This document shows positions 54,670 through 63,942 of a DNA stretch of 64,000 bases, in pieces. Position 1 is the stretch's first letter; each line of letters begins with the position of its first letter. A program made the position numbers and the translations under genes. Source of the DNA: Ruminococcus_C sp963590855 (lineage in GTDB: Bacteria; Bacillota; Clostridia; Oscillospirales; Ruminococcaceae); NCBI GenBank assembly GCA_963590855.1, contig CAVAQT010000010.1:12043-76042 (forward strand), given 5' to 3'. Under the pieces are notes generated by a model. That model ran no database searches. It was not told the DNA's origin and saw nothing but the letters and a program-made list of their open reading frames with translations.

Positions 54670-55844
54670 ATGGAATGCCCCCTGTATTCTACTCTGGAGG
54701 TGGTCTGACCATCCACCAGAACATGTGTTACGACCGGATAGCCGTCCAGAATATCCGCAATGACCAGATCCGCCTTTTTGCCCGGCTCGATCGAGCCATA
54801 GTCCTTATCGATGCCCATTGCCTTTGCCGGATTCAGAGAGACCTTTTTCACCATTTCCGGCAGTGTCTGACCGTATTTCTCCCGCATGACAAACAGACTG
54901 TGCAGCAATGCCTGCGGAAAATAGTCGGAGCAGAGAATGTCCACACTGCCGTTCTGAATCGCCTGCGCTGCGGACATATTGCCGGAGTGAGAGCCGCCCA
55001 GGAGGATATTAGGCGCACCGGCAATGGTATAAAAGCCCATTTCATGCGCTGCTTTTGCCACCTCTTCGGTAATTGGAAACTCGCTGATATCTACGCCGAG
55101 CTGACGGTTCAGCTGTAATTTTTCCAGTGTGTCATCATCGTGGGATGCCACAGTAATATGATTTTGATGCGCCAGTTCTGCCAGTTCCTGAAGCTGTGCA
55201 ATGGAAAGCATCTTCTTGTTCTGGTGATGCTCCAGCACCTCTTCAAAGGTCTTGCCCTCGTTTTCCATGCCGTGATATTTATCTATCGTCTCCCGATAAA
55301 CCTCCAGATCCCGATACTGCCCCTGTCCCGGCGTATGATCCATAAAGGAAATCTCCTGGATCAGCTTACGCTCGATCATATCCTTGGCGATGGCAAAGGC
55401 ATCAACATTGTCGATCTCCAGACGCAGGTGAAAGCGGTGGTGGATCAGATGACTGCGGTTTTGAATGTCGGCGATCAGTTCCGCCATTTCCAGTACGCTT
55501 GCTTTGGTGCGAAGCGGACTTTTTCCCAGCAGTTCATCGCTGTAGAGCGAAAAGGAGTGGTAAATGGTAGTGATGCCAAGCTGCAAAAGCTCCTTTTCGC
55601 ATTCTTTCAATGCCAGTTCAAAAGAAAACTTTGCCGTAGGACGCGGGAATACAAACTGTTCGATCTTGTCAGAATGCACATCGATCATGCCCGGCAGGAT
55701 ATATCTGCCATGAGCGTCGATCACCTTTTCCGGTACACCGCCGCAGTCGCCGATCGCTGCGATCCGGTCGTTTTCCAGCCAAAGTGTTTTTCCCTCTGTG
55801 ATTCCATCCGGCGTCACAATTTTTCCGTTTTTGATTGCGATCAT
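54666..55844 (-). CDS. phnM: PhnM, alpha-D-ribose 1-methylphosphonate 5-triphosphate diphosphatase
   Basis: 392 aa amidohydrolase that removes pyrophosphate from the activated phosphonate before C-P cleavage. Metal site motif MIDVHSDKIEQ near residue 55, SHDDDT and the C-terminal GSIEPGKKADLVI stretch. ATG 55844, 15 bp after the phnK stop. Confidence 0.95.
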   Translation of the reverse strand: MIAIKNGKIVTPDGITEGKTLWLENDRIAAIGDCGGVPEKVIDAHGRYILPGMIDVHSDKIEQFVFPRPTAKFSFELALKECEKELLQLGITTIYHSFSLYSDELLGKSPLRTKASVLEMAELIADIQNRSHLIHHRFHLRLEIDNVDAFAIAKDMIERKLIQEISFMDHTPGQGQYRDLEVYRETIDKYHGMENEGKTFEEVLEHHQNKKMLSIAQLQELAELAHQNHITVASHDDDTLEKLQLNRQLGVDISEFPITEEVAKAAHEMGFYTIAGAPNILLGGSHSGNMSAAQAIQNGSVDILCSDYFPQALLHSLFVMREKYGQTLPEMVKKVSLNPAKAMGIDKDYGSIEPGKKADLVIADILDGYPVVTHVLVDGQTTSRVEYRGHSI

Positions 55845-55859
55845 GTAGCCAATTTCCTC

Positions 55860-56693
55860 CTATAGCAAAGAATGTACCAGCTGCTGTGTATAAGCATGCT
55901 GCGGATCTTCCAGAATCTGATCGGTCAGACCGCTTTCAATGATCTTGCCGTCCAGCATGACCACAGTACGATCCGCCAGCATCCGGATCACTGCCAGATC
56001 GTGAGATACTAGCAAAATGGAGATGCCGTACTGCGCCTTGATTCTCCGGATCAGATCCAGTACCTTTGCCTGCACCGACAAGTCCAGACCTGTTGTTACC
56101 TCATCCAGTAAGAGAATGGATGGGTTGTTCGCCAGCGCCTTGGAGATCTGCACGCGCTGCTGCATGCCGCCGGAGAAGTTTTTCGGTGCTTCCCCCATAC
56201 GGGATGTCAGAATCTCCACTGCCTGGAGCAGTTCCTTGGCGCGCTCAGTCATGTGTCCGGCGCTGCGGTTTCCGGCTGCGATCAATTTTTCAGCAATGTT
56301 GGAAGCTGCGGAATACTGCATCCGCAGACCGCGCACCGGATTCTGGTACACCATACCCATGATGCAGTTTTTGATATGCCGCTGTTCCGCAGCGCTGGCG
56401 AGCCAGATACTCTCGTTTCCGTCTTTATAGTCCTGCAAGTACGCCTCACCGGATGTGGGTGCAATATCAAAATAAAGGCTCTGCATCAGCGTCGATTTTC
56501 CGGAGCCGCTTTCTCCCACGATGCCCAGAACCTCGCCGGGATACACCTCTATGGAGACATCATTGGCAGCCCACACAGTGCCGCAGACCGTACAACGGTT
56601 CTTCTCCAAATGCGTCTGGCACTGCGGACAGCCTGCTCCATAGCGTACCGTCAGGTGCTGTACCTGCAATACCGGTTTTTCTTCAAGCTTCAC
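55860..56693 (-). CDS. phnK: PhnK, C-P lyase ABC protein with an inserted zinc ribbon
   Basis: 277 aa from GTG 56693, with GGAGG 9 nt upstream inside phnJ (overlap 11 bp). ATPase motifs: GESGSGKSTLMQS, FSGGMQQRVQ, LLLDEVTTGLD. Between the first strand (HLTVRYG) and the Walker A are two CxxC pairs, CPQC and CTVC, about 9 residues apart: an inserted zinc ribbon that the short enterobacterial PhnK lacks, to my knowledge. PhnK binds the PhnGHIJ core in E. coli; the ribbon may touch PhnJ. Longer in-frame extensions are shadows. Confidence 0.92.
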   Translation of the reverse strand: MKLEEKPVLQVQHLTVRYGAGCPQCQTHLEKNRCTVCGTVWAANDVSIEVYPGEVLGIVGESGSGKSTLMQSLYFDIAPTSGEAYLQDYKDGNESIWLASAAEQRHIKNCIMGMVYQNPVRGLRMQYSAASNIAEKLIAAGNRSAGHMTERAKELLQAVEILTSRMGEAPKNFSGGMQQRVQISKALANNPSILLLDEVTTGLDLSVQAKVLDLIRRIKAQYGISILLVSHDLAVIRMLADRTVVMLDGKIIESGLTDQILEDPQHAYTQQLVHSLL

Positions 56694-57528
56694 GGGAACG
56701 CACCTCCTTGCAATAAGCGGTATCCGAACACTGATAAAATTTTTCTCCGGTCTCCGCATCAAACATCTCATCCAGATAAGTATTGGTGCTGCCGCAGAGA
56801 CAGCACTTCTTTCCATGGAAGTTTTCCCGCTCAAACGGAACGTCATCGAATGCCAGAGATTCCACATTGGTATAAGGCGGCACTGCATAGATCTTTTTCT
56901 CCCGTCCCGCGCCGAAGAGGTACAGACATTCTGACTGGTGCAGCTTCGGGTTGTCAAATTTCGGGATGGGGCTGGGGTTCATGATATAACGATCCTCTAC
57001 AGTGCAAGGGTACTCTGTGGGAATGGTCACCTTGCCGTACTTCACGATGCTCTCGTACAATTGCAGCCAGATAGGCGCATAATCCTTTTCGGCATGCATT
57101 TTCTTGGTGACCTCTTCCTTCGGCTCTACAATACGGAGCGGCTCCGGGATCGGTACTTGCAGCACCAAAATCTGATCGTTGCGCAGCGGCACTTCCGGGA
57201 TACGGTGACGAGACTGGATCAGTGTTGCCCGATGGGTATCGGTTGTGGTAGGCACATTGGTACACAGCCCCACGAATTTCTTAATATTGACTGCATTCAC
57301 GCTGTCGTCGCTGCCCTGGTCGATGACCTTCAAGGTATCCGACGGGCCGATGAGGGACAGGGTCAGCTGAATGCCGCCGGTTCCCCAGCCGCGTCCGATG
57401 GGAAGCTCTCTGGAACCAAAGGGCACCTGGTAACCGGGAATCGCCACTGCTTTCAGAATACAGCGCCGAATCTCCCGCTTTGAGCCTTCGTCCAGAAACG
57501 CATAATTATAATGTTCAGTCCGCTCCAT
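56683..57528 (-). CDS. phnJ: PhnJ, radical SAM carbon-phosphorus lyase
   Basis: The catalytic subunit that breaks the C-P bond, giving an alkane and cyclic ribose phosphate. 281 aa. It carries PhnJ's Cys ligands near the C terminus: CCLCGSTNTYLDEMF then QCSDTAYC (C-x2-C and C-x5-C). The GRGWGTGGIQLTL loop is also typical. Overlaps phnI by 14 bp and phnK by 11 bp. Confidence 0.97.
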   Translation of the reverse strand: MERTEHYNYAFLDEGSKREIRRCILKAVAIPGYQVPFGSRELPIGRGWGTGGIQLTLSLIGPSDTLKVIDQGSDDSVNAVNIKKFVGLCTNVPTTTDTHRATLIQSRHRIPEVPLRNDQILVLQVPIPEPLRIVEPKEEVTKKMHAEKDYAPIWLQLYESIVKYGKVTIPTEYPCTVEDRYIMNPSPIPKFDNPKLHQSECLYLFGAGREKKIYAVPPYTNVESLAFDDVPFERENFHGKKCCLCGSTNTYLDEMFDAETGEKFYQCSDTAYCKEVRSREA

Positions 57529-58588
57529 GTTCCTGTTTCCTCCGTGTCTTTCTCACTGCATCCAGTTTCGACTGGAATGTCACATAATGCGGCAGCTTCA
57601 GATGCGAGATAAAGCCGTTCATTTCCAGACAGTCTCCGTGCATCAGCACAAACTCTTGATCCTGTGCCGCATAATCGCCGCCCTGCTCCAATTCCCGGTC
57701 AATCACTGCCATGGCGATGGCTTTATTTTCATTTCTGCCAAATACAGCACCGTATCCGCTGGCAAGTTTCAGCTGATCTTTGTCGCTGGCGGAGTGGAAT
57801 GTCTCCACCTCAGTCAGCAGGATCTCACCTAGATAGATGGATTCGCCCTCCATGCCGGGATAGGCAACTTCCAGAGAGACATAGCCGCTGCGCAGTTCTC
57901 CGACAGTGGGATGCACCTGTCCGAAGCCGCGCAAAACGGAGTATGCCAATCCGGAAAGAAAGCCGGTATCGGCACGAGTCATGGTCTGGAGCCGGGCACT
58001 CCGGGGTGCAGGAAATTCCAACAGATTTTCTGTGACATCATGCGGCGGTGTGTTGTCCTCCGGATAAGTGTCCATCAAGCCTTCTGCTTTCAGCATATCA
58101 GAAACCCGGTGATATGCCTTTTGCGGTACTGGTGTCTGTTCTGCCAGGATTCGCTGAAACAGCCGATGCAGTTCACCGGCATCCTCATTCTCCCGTTCAA
58201 AATGAATGAGACGATGGGTGTAGTCATAAGTCGCGCCCAGCATTTGTCCGCCGGGAATATCTTTGAATGCCGCAGAAATACGGCGAACCACACGCATGGT
58301 ATCCGTATCCACCACATTGGTGTAATGACTGCGCTTTAAAGTCGAGCGATATGCGCGCAGCAGGAAAACGGCTTCTTCCGTAGAACCCTCACACTGCTTG
58401 AGCGCCAGTGCTGCATACTGCTTTGCGTACAGACCGGATTCGCTCATGACCTTATCCACCAACAGCCCGAATTTTTCCGCGATGGCTTCCAGTTCCAAGT
58501 CCTTTTCCGTACCGCTGCGGTAATAATCCAACAGTTGGATACTTGCGGCAATGGCTTCTTCACCGCCGGAAACTGCTACATATGCCAC
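57515..58588 (-). CDS. phnI: PhnI, C-P lyase core subunit
   Basis: Transfers the phosphonate to the ribose of ATP, with PhnG, PhnH and PhnL. 357 aa; recognisable conserved opening MAYVAVSGGEEAIAAS and a central RAYRSTLKR stretch. Overlaps phnH by 13 bp and phnJ by 14 bp. Confidence 0.95.
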   Translation of the reverse strand: MAYVAVSGGEEAIAASIQLLDYYRSGTEKDLELEAIAEKFGLLVDKVMSESGLYAKQYAALALKQCEGSTEEAVFLLRAYRSTLKRSHYTNVVDTDTMRVVRRISAAFKDIPGGQMLGATYDYTHRLIHFERENEDAGELHRLFQRILAEQTPVPQKAYHRVSDMLKAEGLMDTYPEDNTPPHDVTENLLEFPAPRSARLQTMTRADTGFLSGLAYSVLRGFGQVHPTVGELRSGYVSLEVAYPGMEGESIYLGEILLTEVETFHSASDKDQLKLASGYGAVFGRNENKAIAMAVIDRELEQGGDYAAQDQEFVLMHGDCLEMNGFISHLKLPHYVTFQSKLDAVRKTRRKQEHGAD

Positions 58589-59163
58589 TGAGAATCCCTC
58601 CTTCTTACCAATCTGGGAATGCAGGTCACATCGCCGCTGTCGGTCACAAAAATCAGATCGACTCCCATGGGATATTCATATGCCTGCTGGTCGCGCAGTT
58701 CCAGTGCGCGGAGAGCTGTTGCAGAACATTGAAATGCAGTCTCACCCTGAATACCAGGGCCGAAAAGGGTCACAGTCTCTGACATTTCGCCGTTGTCCCG
58801 AATCAGAAGCGCCGCACTTTTATGGGGATCTGTCAGTGTACCGCACTTTGCCTGCACCATAACGGCAGACAGCTTTTGCGAATCGGTCATAAAAAGATAA
58901 TCTGCATCTGCAACCTGGGCTTCCTGAGAAAGCGTCACCAATTGCAGATCGCGCCGGAAAGCATCATCGCCGCAGGCGGAAAAGGTCACCTCATTGTCCA
59001 GCAGTGTCATTCCCAGTGCCAGAAATGCCCGATAGCCGCCGAACAGCTTTTTCATCTGCGCTGCCACGGAAACAGTCCGTGTGGGATTCGACATTGCTTC
59101 CAGCACCTTGCGGAACACTGCCTGTGTGTCAAATACTTCGTCAAACTGATGGAGTGTTTTCAT
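58576..59163 (-). CDS. phnH: PhnH, C-P lyase core subunit
   Basis: 195 aa from ATG 59163 (MKTLHQFDEVFDTQAVFR), preceded by GGAGGCGG. PLP-transferase-like fold without a cofactor, part of the PhnGHIJ core. The in-frame extension to 59259 runs into phnG and is not used. 4-bp overlap with phnG. Confidence 0.93.
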   Translation of the reverse strand: MKTLHQFDEVFDTQAVFRKVLEAMSNPTRTVSVAAQMKKLFGGYRAFLALGMTLLDNEVTFSACGDDAFRRDLQLVTLSQEAQVADADYLFMTDSQKLSAVMVQAKCGTLTDPHKSAALLIRDNGEMSETVTLFGPGIQGETAFQCSATALRALELRDQQAYEYPMGVDLIFVTDSGDVTCIPRLVRRRDSQWHM

Positions 59164-59585
59164 TGTGCCGCCTCCGAATCCATAGAGTGGAAATCCACTT
59201 TCGTTTTCTGGAACATGGCATTTTCCTGTGCGATCCTGCGCTGCTGCTCCTGTTCCCATTCCAGCAGCAGTGCTTCATGGGAAAATACGCCTTTATTTTC
59301 TGCCGCATCGATCACTGCCATATACAGTGTTTTTTCAAAATCATCGCCCATGGTAACTGCTGTTCCCACCGTGTCCGCCAGTGTAACAACAGCTTCTGTG
59401 ATAATGGCTTCGCCCAGATAGAACAGGCTCTTTTTTACCGGCTCACGCATGCGGATCATGGTGAGGGATTTCTCCGGCTTTTTGACAATCGTCACCGGAT
59501 ACTGCTGCTGCAGTTCCTCGCCCAGGCGGATCACATCACTGCGCTGCGCTCTGGACAGGATCTGGAACAGACGCTTTTTTTCCAT
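59160..59585 (-). CDS. phnG: PhnG, C-P lyase core subunit
   Basis: 141 aa, small core subunit. MREPVKKSLFYLGEAIITEA contains the family's conserved LGE segment. ATG 59585 follows GGAGG; it starts the core block after the transporter genes (46 bp from phnE). Confidence 0.92.
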   Translation of the reverse strand: MEKKRLFQILSRAQRSDVIRLGEELQQQYPVTIVKKPEKSLTMIRMREPVKKSLFYLGEAIITEAVVTLADTVGTAVTMGDDFEKTLYMAVIDAAENKGVFSHEALLLEWEQEQQRRIAQENAMFQKTKVDFHSMDSEAAQ

Positions 59586-59631
59586 AATATTTCCTCCGTC
59601 AGAACTCTCCGGAAGTTTCCGAAAAGCTCTT

Positions 59632-60492
59632 TTATTTTACTTTTGCTTTCATTTTTGTGGAGAAGAACTCCAGAATAACTACGGCGATCACCACCACATA
59701 AGTCAGAAAGCCCATTTCGTGCAGGTTAAAGTAGAAGCTGCCTGCCATGAACAGCTGAAACCCGATGCCGCCGGCTCCGGCTGCCGCACCCATTGCAACG
59801 GCGTTGGTGAAGTTGATCTCAAACCGCATAAACGTCCATGCGACCATTCGGCTCATGGCTGACGGCACGATTGCCTGAAATACAATTTGCCAAAAGCCTG
59901 CACCGCTGGCACGAAGCGCTTCCAGTGTGCCTTCTTCCACTTCTTCGATCGACTCTGCATACACCTTTGTCAAATAGGCAAAGCTATGAAAGGTCAAGCC
60001 AATCACAGCGGCAACACTACCCAGACCGGCAGACACTGCAAAGATCAACACCCACAGTACAGTCGGCACAGCACGAACCAGTGCGACCACGCTCTTCACC
60101 ACATCTGCGAGACGTGCGGGCGCAATGTTTCGGGCACAGAGCAGTGCACAGAAAAATGCCAGCACTGCGCCGAATATGGTAGACAAGATTCCCAGGCAAA
60201 ATGTAATCAACAGCTGATATAGCACATTTTGGATGGTGTCCGTAGAAAGCCGCGGTTCCAGGAAAACGGTTTTCATATTATGCAGCGTTGCAGCAACCGC
60301 TTCTCCCAATTGGATCTCTTTATAGTCGAATGACAAAAACGCATAGACCGTCACTAGCAGCAGTACGCCCACCAGGATCTTCAACACAACAGCACTTTGA
60401 TTGACCGCACCAACCTTGATCTTTCCATTCTTATTCCGCCTGGCATGCGTCTGCGCGGCATGCTGCGGCATAATGGCAGCGGCATTTTCCAT
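59632..60492 (-). CDS. phnE: Phosphonate ABC transporter permease PhnE (second copy)
   Basis: 286 aa, about six membrane helices with the permease loop EALRASGAGFWQIVFQAIVPS (about residue 205). It pairs with the other PhnE as a heterodimer. Its start overlaps the first permease by one base. Confidence 0.93.
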   Translation of the reverse strand: MENAAAIMPQHAAQTHARRNKNGKIKVGAVNQSAVVLKILVGVLLLVTVYAFLSFDYKEIQLGEAVAATLHNMKTVFLEPRLSTDTIQNVLYQLLITFCLGILSTIFGAVLAFFCALLCARNIAPARLADVVKSVVALVRAVPTVLWVLIFAVSAGLGSVAAVIGLTFHSFAYLTKVYAESIEEVEEGTLEALRASGAGFWQIVFQAIVPSAMSRMVAWTFMRFEINFTNAVAMGAAAGAGGIGFQLFMAGSFYFNLHEMGFLTYVVVIAVVILEFFSTKMKAKVK

Positions 60493-61286
60493 TATAAAAT
60501 CTCCTTTCTTATCTGGTTGGAAGTCACTTCAATGAGAATCACTGTGACGATAATCAGCAGAACCACCAGGCTCGCAGAACTGAAATCCAACCGTTTATAA
60601 TACATATCGAACAAATAGCCAATGCCTGTTGCTGTGAGGATACCGATCAGCGTAGAACTGCGGATATTGGTCTCGATCATATACAGCACCCAGGTGACGA
60701 TACCGGGAATGACAGACGGAATAATGCCCTGAAAAACGGTCTGGGCAAAATTTGCGCCAGAAGCCCGAAGTGCTTCAATACATGACGCGCTGGCTTCATC
60801 TATCGTTTCGATAAAGGCACGGGTCAGCATGCCAAATGTGGTAAAAAACAGGGCAAAGAAACCGGTCAGGATGTTCTGCCCAAAAGAGAACATCAGCAGC
60901 ATCGCCCAGACGACATCGGGGACATTCCGGAAAAAGGCTGCCACGATCCGAACGATTCGATTTATAATGCCATGAAATCCCGTTGCACCGGAGCCGAAAA
61001 GACTGGCAAAAAACGCAAAGATCGCAGCAAGCACTGTAACTGCCACAGAAAGCAGTACGGTTTCCAACAACTTATCCAGAATCTTTGGGAAACGCCGCAT
61101 TGCCAGTGCATCCGGGATCAGGTTTTCACCGATCCAGAGAAACGCCTTCGGAAAAGAGATGAGTCCCTCTGTCAAGTGAAATTTTGTGATTGCAGACGAG
61201 AAAAAGTAAATGACAAGCACCGCCAGGATCAATGCGGTATATGTCAGCTTTCGCTTCCGAAAGACCGATTGTATTTGTGCATTCAT
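60492..61286 (-). CDS. phnE: Phosphonate ABC transporter permease PhnE (first copy)
   Basis: 264 aa, five to six membrane helices and the EALRASGANFAQTVFQGIIPS loop, near-identical in pattern to the second copy: a duplicated permease pair. Overlaps phnC by 4 bp. Confidence 0.93.
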   Translation of the reverse strand: MNAQIQSVFRKRKLTYTALILAVLVIYFFSSAITKFHLTEGLISFPKAFLWIGENLIPDALAMRRFPKILDKLLETVLLSVAVTVLAAIFAFFASLFGSGATGFHGIINRIVRIVAAFFRNVPDVVWAMLLMFSFGQNILTGFFALFFTTFGMLTRAFIETIDEASASCIEALRASGANFAQTVFQGIIPSVIPGIVTWVLYMIETNIRSSTLIGILTATGIGYLFDMYYKRLDFSSASLVVLLIIVTVILIEVTSNQIRKEIL

Positions 61287-62065
61287 ACGGCTTCTCCCTG
61301 CATATCCAGCATCAGATCTTGCGCACCGGACTGATAGATCTCGTGGATCTTTTCCTGCGTCAGCGCAGACGGCGGCCCATCAAAGACCATTTTCCCGGCA
61401 GCAATGCCCAGAATCCGATGGGAATACTTCATAGCAACATCGACCTGGTGCAGATTGACAATACAGGTGATCCTTCGTGTCTGATTGATCTGTGCCAGAT
61501 GATCCATGATTGTTTTCGACGCTTTGGGATCCAGGGAAGCGATCGGCTCATCGCACAAGATCAGCTTCGGCTCCTGCATGATCGCACGGGCGATTCCCAC
61601 ACGCTGCTTCTGACCACCGGACAGGGCATCACATCGCTTATACGCCTGTTCTGCAAGTCCCAGCTCACTCAGAATCGCAAATGCCTTTTCCTTTTCTGCT
61701 TCTGTATAATGTCCGATCATCCCGGAAAGGGTCGATTTTTGCCCCAATCTGCCGTGCAGCACATTTTCCATCACACTCAGACGATCTACCAGGTTATAGT
61801 GCTGAAAGATCATTCCGGTTTTGGTGCGAACCTGGCGCAGCTGGCTTTTTCCAAGCTGCATCACATCTGCACCGTTGTAAATGATTTTTCCTTCTGTTGC
61901 ATCGATCAGCCGGTTGATGCATCGAAGAATCGTCGATTTTCCTGCACCAGACGGGCCGATAATGGATACAAACTCGCCCTCTTCTACCGAAAAGCTCAGA
62001 TCATCCAATGCTTTGGTAGTATGGTGATACACCTTGCTGACATGCTGAAATTCTAAAATTGGCAT
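61283..62065 (-). CDS. phnC: Phosphonate ABC transporter ATPase PhnC
   Basis: 260 aa. Walker A GPSGAGKSTILRC, signature LSGGQKQRVGIA, Walker B LILCDEPIASLD. Powers PhnE/PhnE uptake. Confidence 0.95.
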   Translation of the reverse strand: MPILEFQHVSKVYHHTTKALDDLSFSVEEGEFVSIIGPSGAGKSTILRCINRLIDATEGKIIYNGADVMQLGKSQLRQVRTKTGMIFQHYNLVDRLSVMENVLHGRLGQKSTLSGMIGHYTEAEKEKAFAILSELGLAEQAYKRCDALSGGQKQRVGIARAIMQEPKLILCDEPIASLDPKASKTIMDHLAQINQTRRITCIVNLHQVDVAMKYSHRILGIAAGKMVFDGPPSALTQEKIHEIYQSGAQDLMLDMQGEAV

Positions 62066-62080
62066 GAAAATTACTCCTTT

Positions 62081-63169
62081 TTAAGATTCCATGCTGCGGA
62101 TCGGATCATACCAAGAATCTTCTACTGTCACAAAGCCCATGGCATCGGATTCCTTTTCCAGAAGCCCCTGTTCTCCGCTGTCTGCGGAATAGAAAATCAG
62201 GGAATCGTTGCTGACCTCGTCAGAAGTAAACAGATCCTGAATTGCTTTTACATCTTCAGGGCTAAGCGTATCTCCGTTATATGCAAACGGGCCATTCAGC
62301 ACCGGAGTGGACTGGATCACGGTGTATTTTGCACCTTGAACGGTGTCAAAAGGCGCACTTGCATCGGCATTTACCGTATATACACTGCCCGCTTCATTGG
62401 GTGTGCCATCGGTGCATGTTACATAAGGTGCCAGTTCAATATCGCAGAACGCGGATACATCCGACTTGCCAGAAAGCAAATTAAATGCAGAGCCCTGGTG
62501 AGAACCGCCAAACAGCACCTCAGAGAAAAATGCATCACTGCCGCCCTCCAGCAGATCATCTACAATCAGATTATCGGAGGCAAAATGCTTGATAATGGTA
62601 TTGGTCGGAACTTTAAAGCCGGAGGTCGAGCTATTGGAAACAAAGGACATTTTCTTGCCCTTAATATTGTCGATGGTATAGCTGTCGCCGTCTTTATACT
62701 CTGCTGCATCCGCTTCATTCACTGCAAAAAAGCTGTAGTACAATGCGTCGTCCAATGTTCCGGATGCACCGGACTGTACAAAGAGCGGATTAACTGCATC
62801 GTTGGCTGCCTTTGCCTGACAATATCCTTCACCGCCCATACAGCATCCGATCTGAGCCGTACCATTTGAAAGCGATTCGATTGCAATCGCATAATCAGTT
62901 GTCAACTTCTGCTCCACTTTCTTTCCGGTTGCTTTTTCGATCAGCTTGCCGACCTCGTCTCTTGCAGCCTGATAGTCCTCTGCAGACTCGTTCGGATACC
63001 AAACAAGTGTAATCGTGTCAGAATAATTTCCGGTGCTTTCAGAAGCACCAGCCGATGCATTGCTATTTGCAGATGTGCTGTCTGTTCCTGTGGAATTGGT
63101 ACATCCTGTCGCGGCACTGCAAAGCATTGCAAAAGCCATAATTGCCGCCCATGTTTTCTTGGTTTTCAT
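62081..63169 (-). CDS. phnD: Phosphonate-binding lipoprotein PhnD
   Basis: 362 aa, ATG 63169 (MKTKKTWAAIMAFAMLC), with GGAG 9 nt upstream; an upstream ATG at 63190 lacks spacing. Lipoprotein signal peptide ending at ATGC (about residue 23), then a Ser/Thr/Asn-rich spacer and the periplasmic-type binding protein domain (LVWYPNESAEDYQAARDEVG). First gene of the phn operon. Confidence 0.94.
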   Translation of the reverse strand: MKTKKTWAAIMAFAMLCSAATGCTNSTGTDSTSANSNASAGASESTGNYSDTITLVWYPNESAEDYQAARDEVGKLIEKATGKKVEQKLTTDYAIAIESLSNGTAQIGCCMGGEGYCQAKAANDAVNPLFVQSGASGTLDDALYYSFFAVNEADAAEYKDGDSYTIDNIKGKKMSFVSNSSTSGFKVPTNTIIKHFASDNLIVDDLLEGGSDAFFSEVLFGGSHQGSAFNLLSGKSDVSAFCDIELAPYVTCTDGTPNEAGSVYTVNADASAPFDTVQGAKYTVIQSTPVLNGPFAYNGDTLSPEDVKAIQDLFTSDEVSNDSLIFYSADSGEQGLLEKESDAMGFVTVEDSWYDPIRSMES

Positions 63170-63457
63170 TTGAAAAAACTCCTTTTTCATAATCTCAGAA
63201 ATACAAACTCTCTTCGCAATTTCCGTTATTTATTATACCGTTCTTCCGTAAAGTGCACTAGCACCGTCATGTGAAACTCTATGGAACAAATCAAAGAAAC
63301 CCATTCTTTTGCGTAAAGAAATTTACGCGTTTTTATGAAATGCTGCAATTCCAGTTAATTCAAAGAAAAAAGGCGCACCTTTGAACCGACATCTGAAACA
63401 ACAGAATGTCAGACAAAAGTACGCCTTTTATTATAAAGCATCTGGAAATGCATGTAC
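63170..63457 (-). promoter_or_regulatory. phn operon promoter region
   Basis: TATAAT at 63237-63232 on the minus strand, start about 56 nt before phnD; no convincing -35. Upstream lie a GTGC/GCAC inverted repeat near 63258-63269 and a perfect 7-bp inverted repeat GCGTAAA/TTTACGC (63311-63328), both candidate operators. No PhoP-box array with regular spacing is seen. Confidence 0.55.
63368..63429 (-). terminator. Terminator after the CBS-domain gene
   Basis: Outer arms AAAAGGCGCAC (63368-63378) and GTACGCCTTTT (63419-63429) surround an inner GACAT/ATGTC stem. Read on the minus strand it ends the CBS transcript before the phn operon. Confidence 0.75.
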
Positions 63458-63871
63458 CTATAATTTTGCAAAATAACCGATCACATCTTTTCGGGTGATG
63501 ATTCCCACAAAAACACCGCGGTCATCGACGACAGGAACAAAATTTTGATCCATAACACGTTGCAGCAAGTCATCCATAGTTGCAGAGACTCGAACCGGCG
63601 GATTAAAATCCGAACGCAGCAAATCGGCAACCGACTCATGTTCCAGAGAACGAATATCTTTGGAAAGTGCTGTATTTTCCGGAGATTTTCCTAGAATATT
63701 CCAAAGAAAATCACCTTCTGTAATGGTTCCATGGTATAATCCGTTATGATCAATTACCGGAATCGCTGTATACTTATGATAATGCATTTTCTCTAATCCC
63801 TGCCGCACAGAGTCTGTCGTATACAGAAAAGCAGTATCGCATTTTGGCTTAATTAAAAAAATAATATTCAC
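63458..63871 (-). CDS. Two-CBS-domain protein downstream of 5S rRNA
   Basis: 137 aa from GTG 63871 ((M)NIIFLIKPKCDTAFLY), GGTGG 10 nt upstream; ATG 63880 is the alternative. Two CBS units: about 15-60 with HKYTAIPVIDHNGLYHGTIT, and about 85-135 with NFVPVVDDRGVFVGIITRKD. CBS pairs bind adenine nucleotides; no partner domain is attached. It starts about 36 nt after the terminator of the rRNA operon and has no visible promoter of its own. Confidence 0.88.
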   Translation of the reverse strand: MNIIFLIKPKCDTAFLYTTDSVRQGLEKMHYHKYTAIPVIDHNGLYHGTITEGDFLWNILGKSPENTALSKDIRSLEHESVADLLRSDFNPPVRVSATMDDLLQRVMDQNFVPVVDDRGVFVGIITRKDVIGYFAKL

Positions 63872-63907
63872 GAGAACCATTCCACCTTTTTTACAGACAA
63901 ACAAAAA

Positions 63908-63930
63908 AGGCTCGCTCATAATGAACGAAC
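63908..63930 (-). terminator. Terminator of the rRNA operon
   Basis: On the minus strand GGTTCGTTCAT and ATGAGCGAGCC form an 11-bp stem with two G-U pairs, then TTTTTT. It lies 12 nt after the 5S 3' end. Confidence 0.8.
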
Positions 63931-63942
63931 CTCTTACCATAA

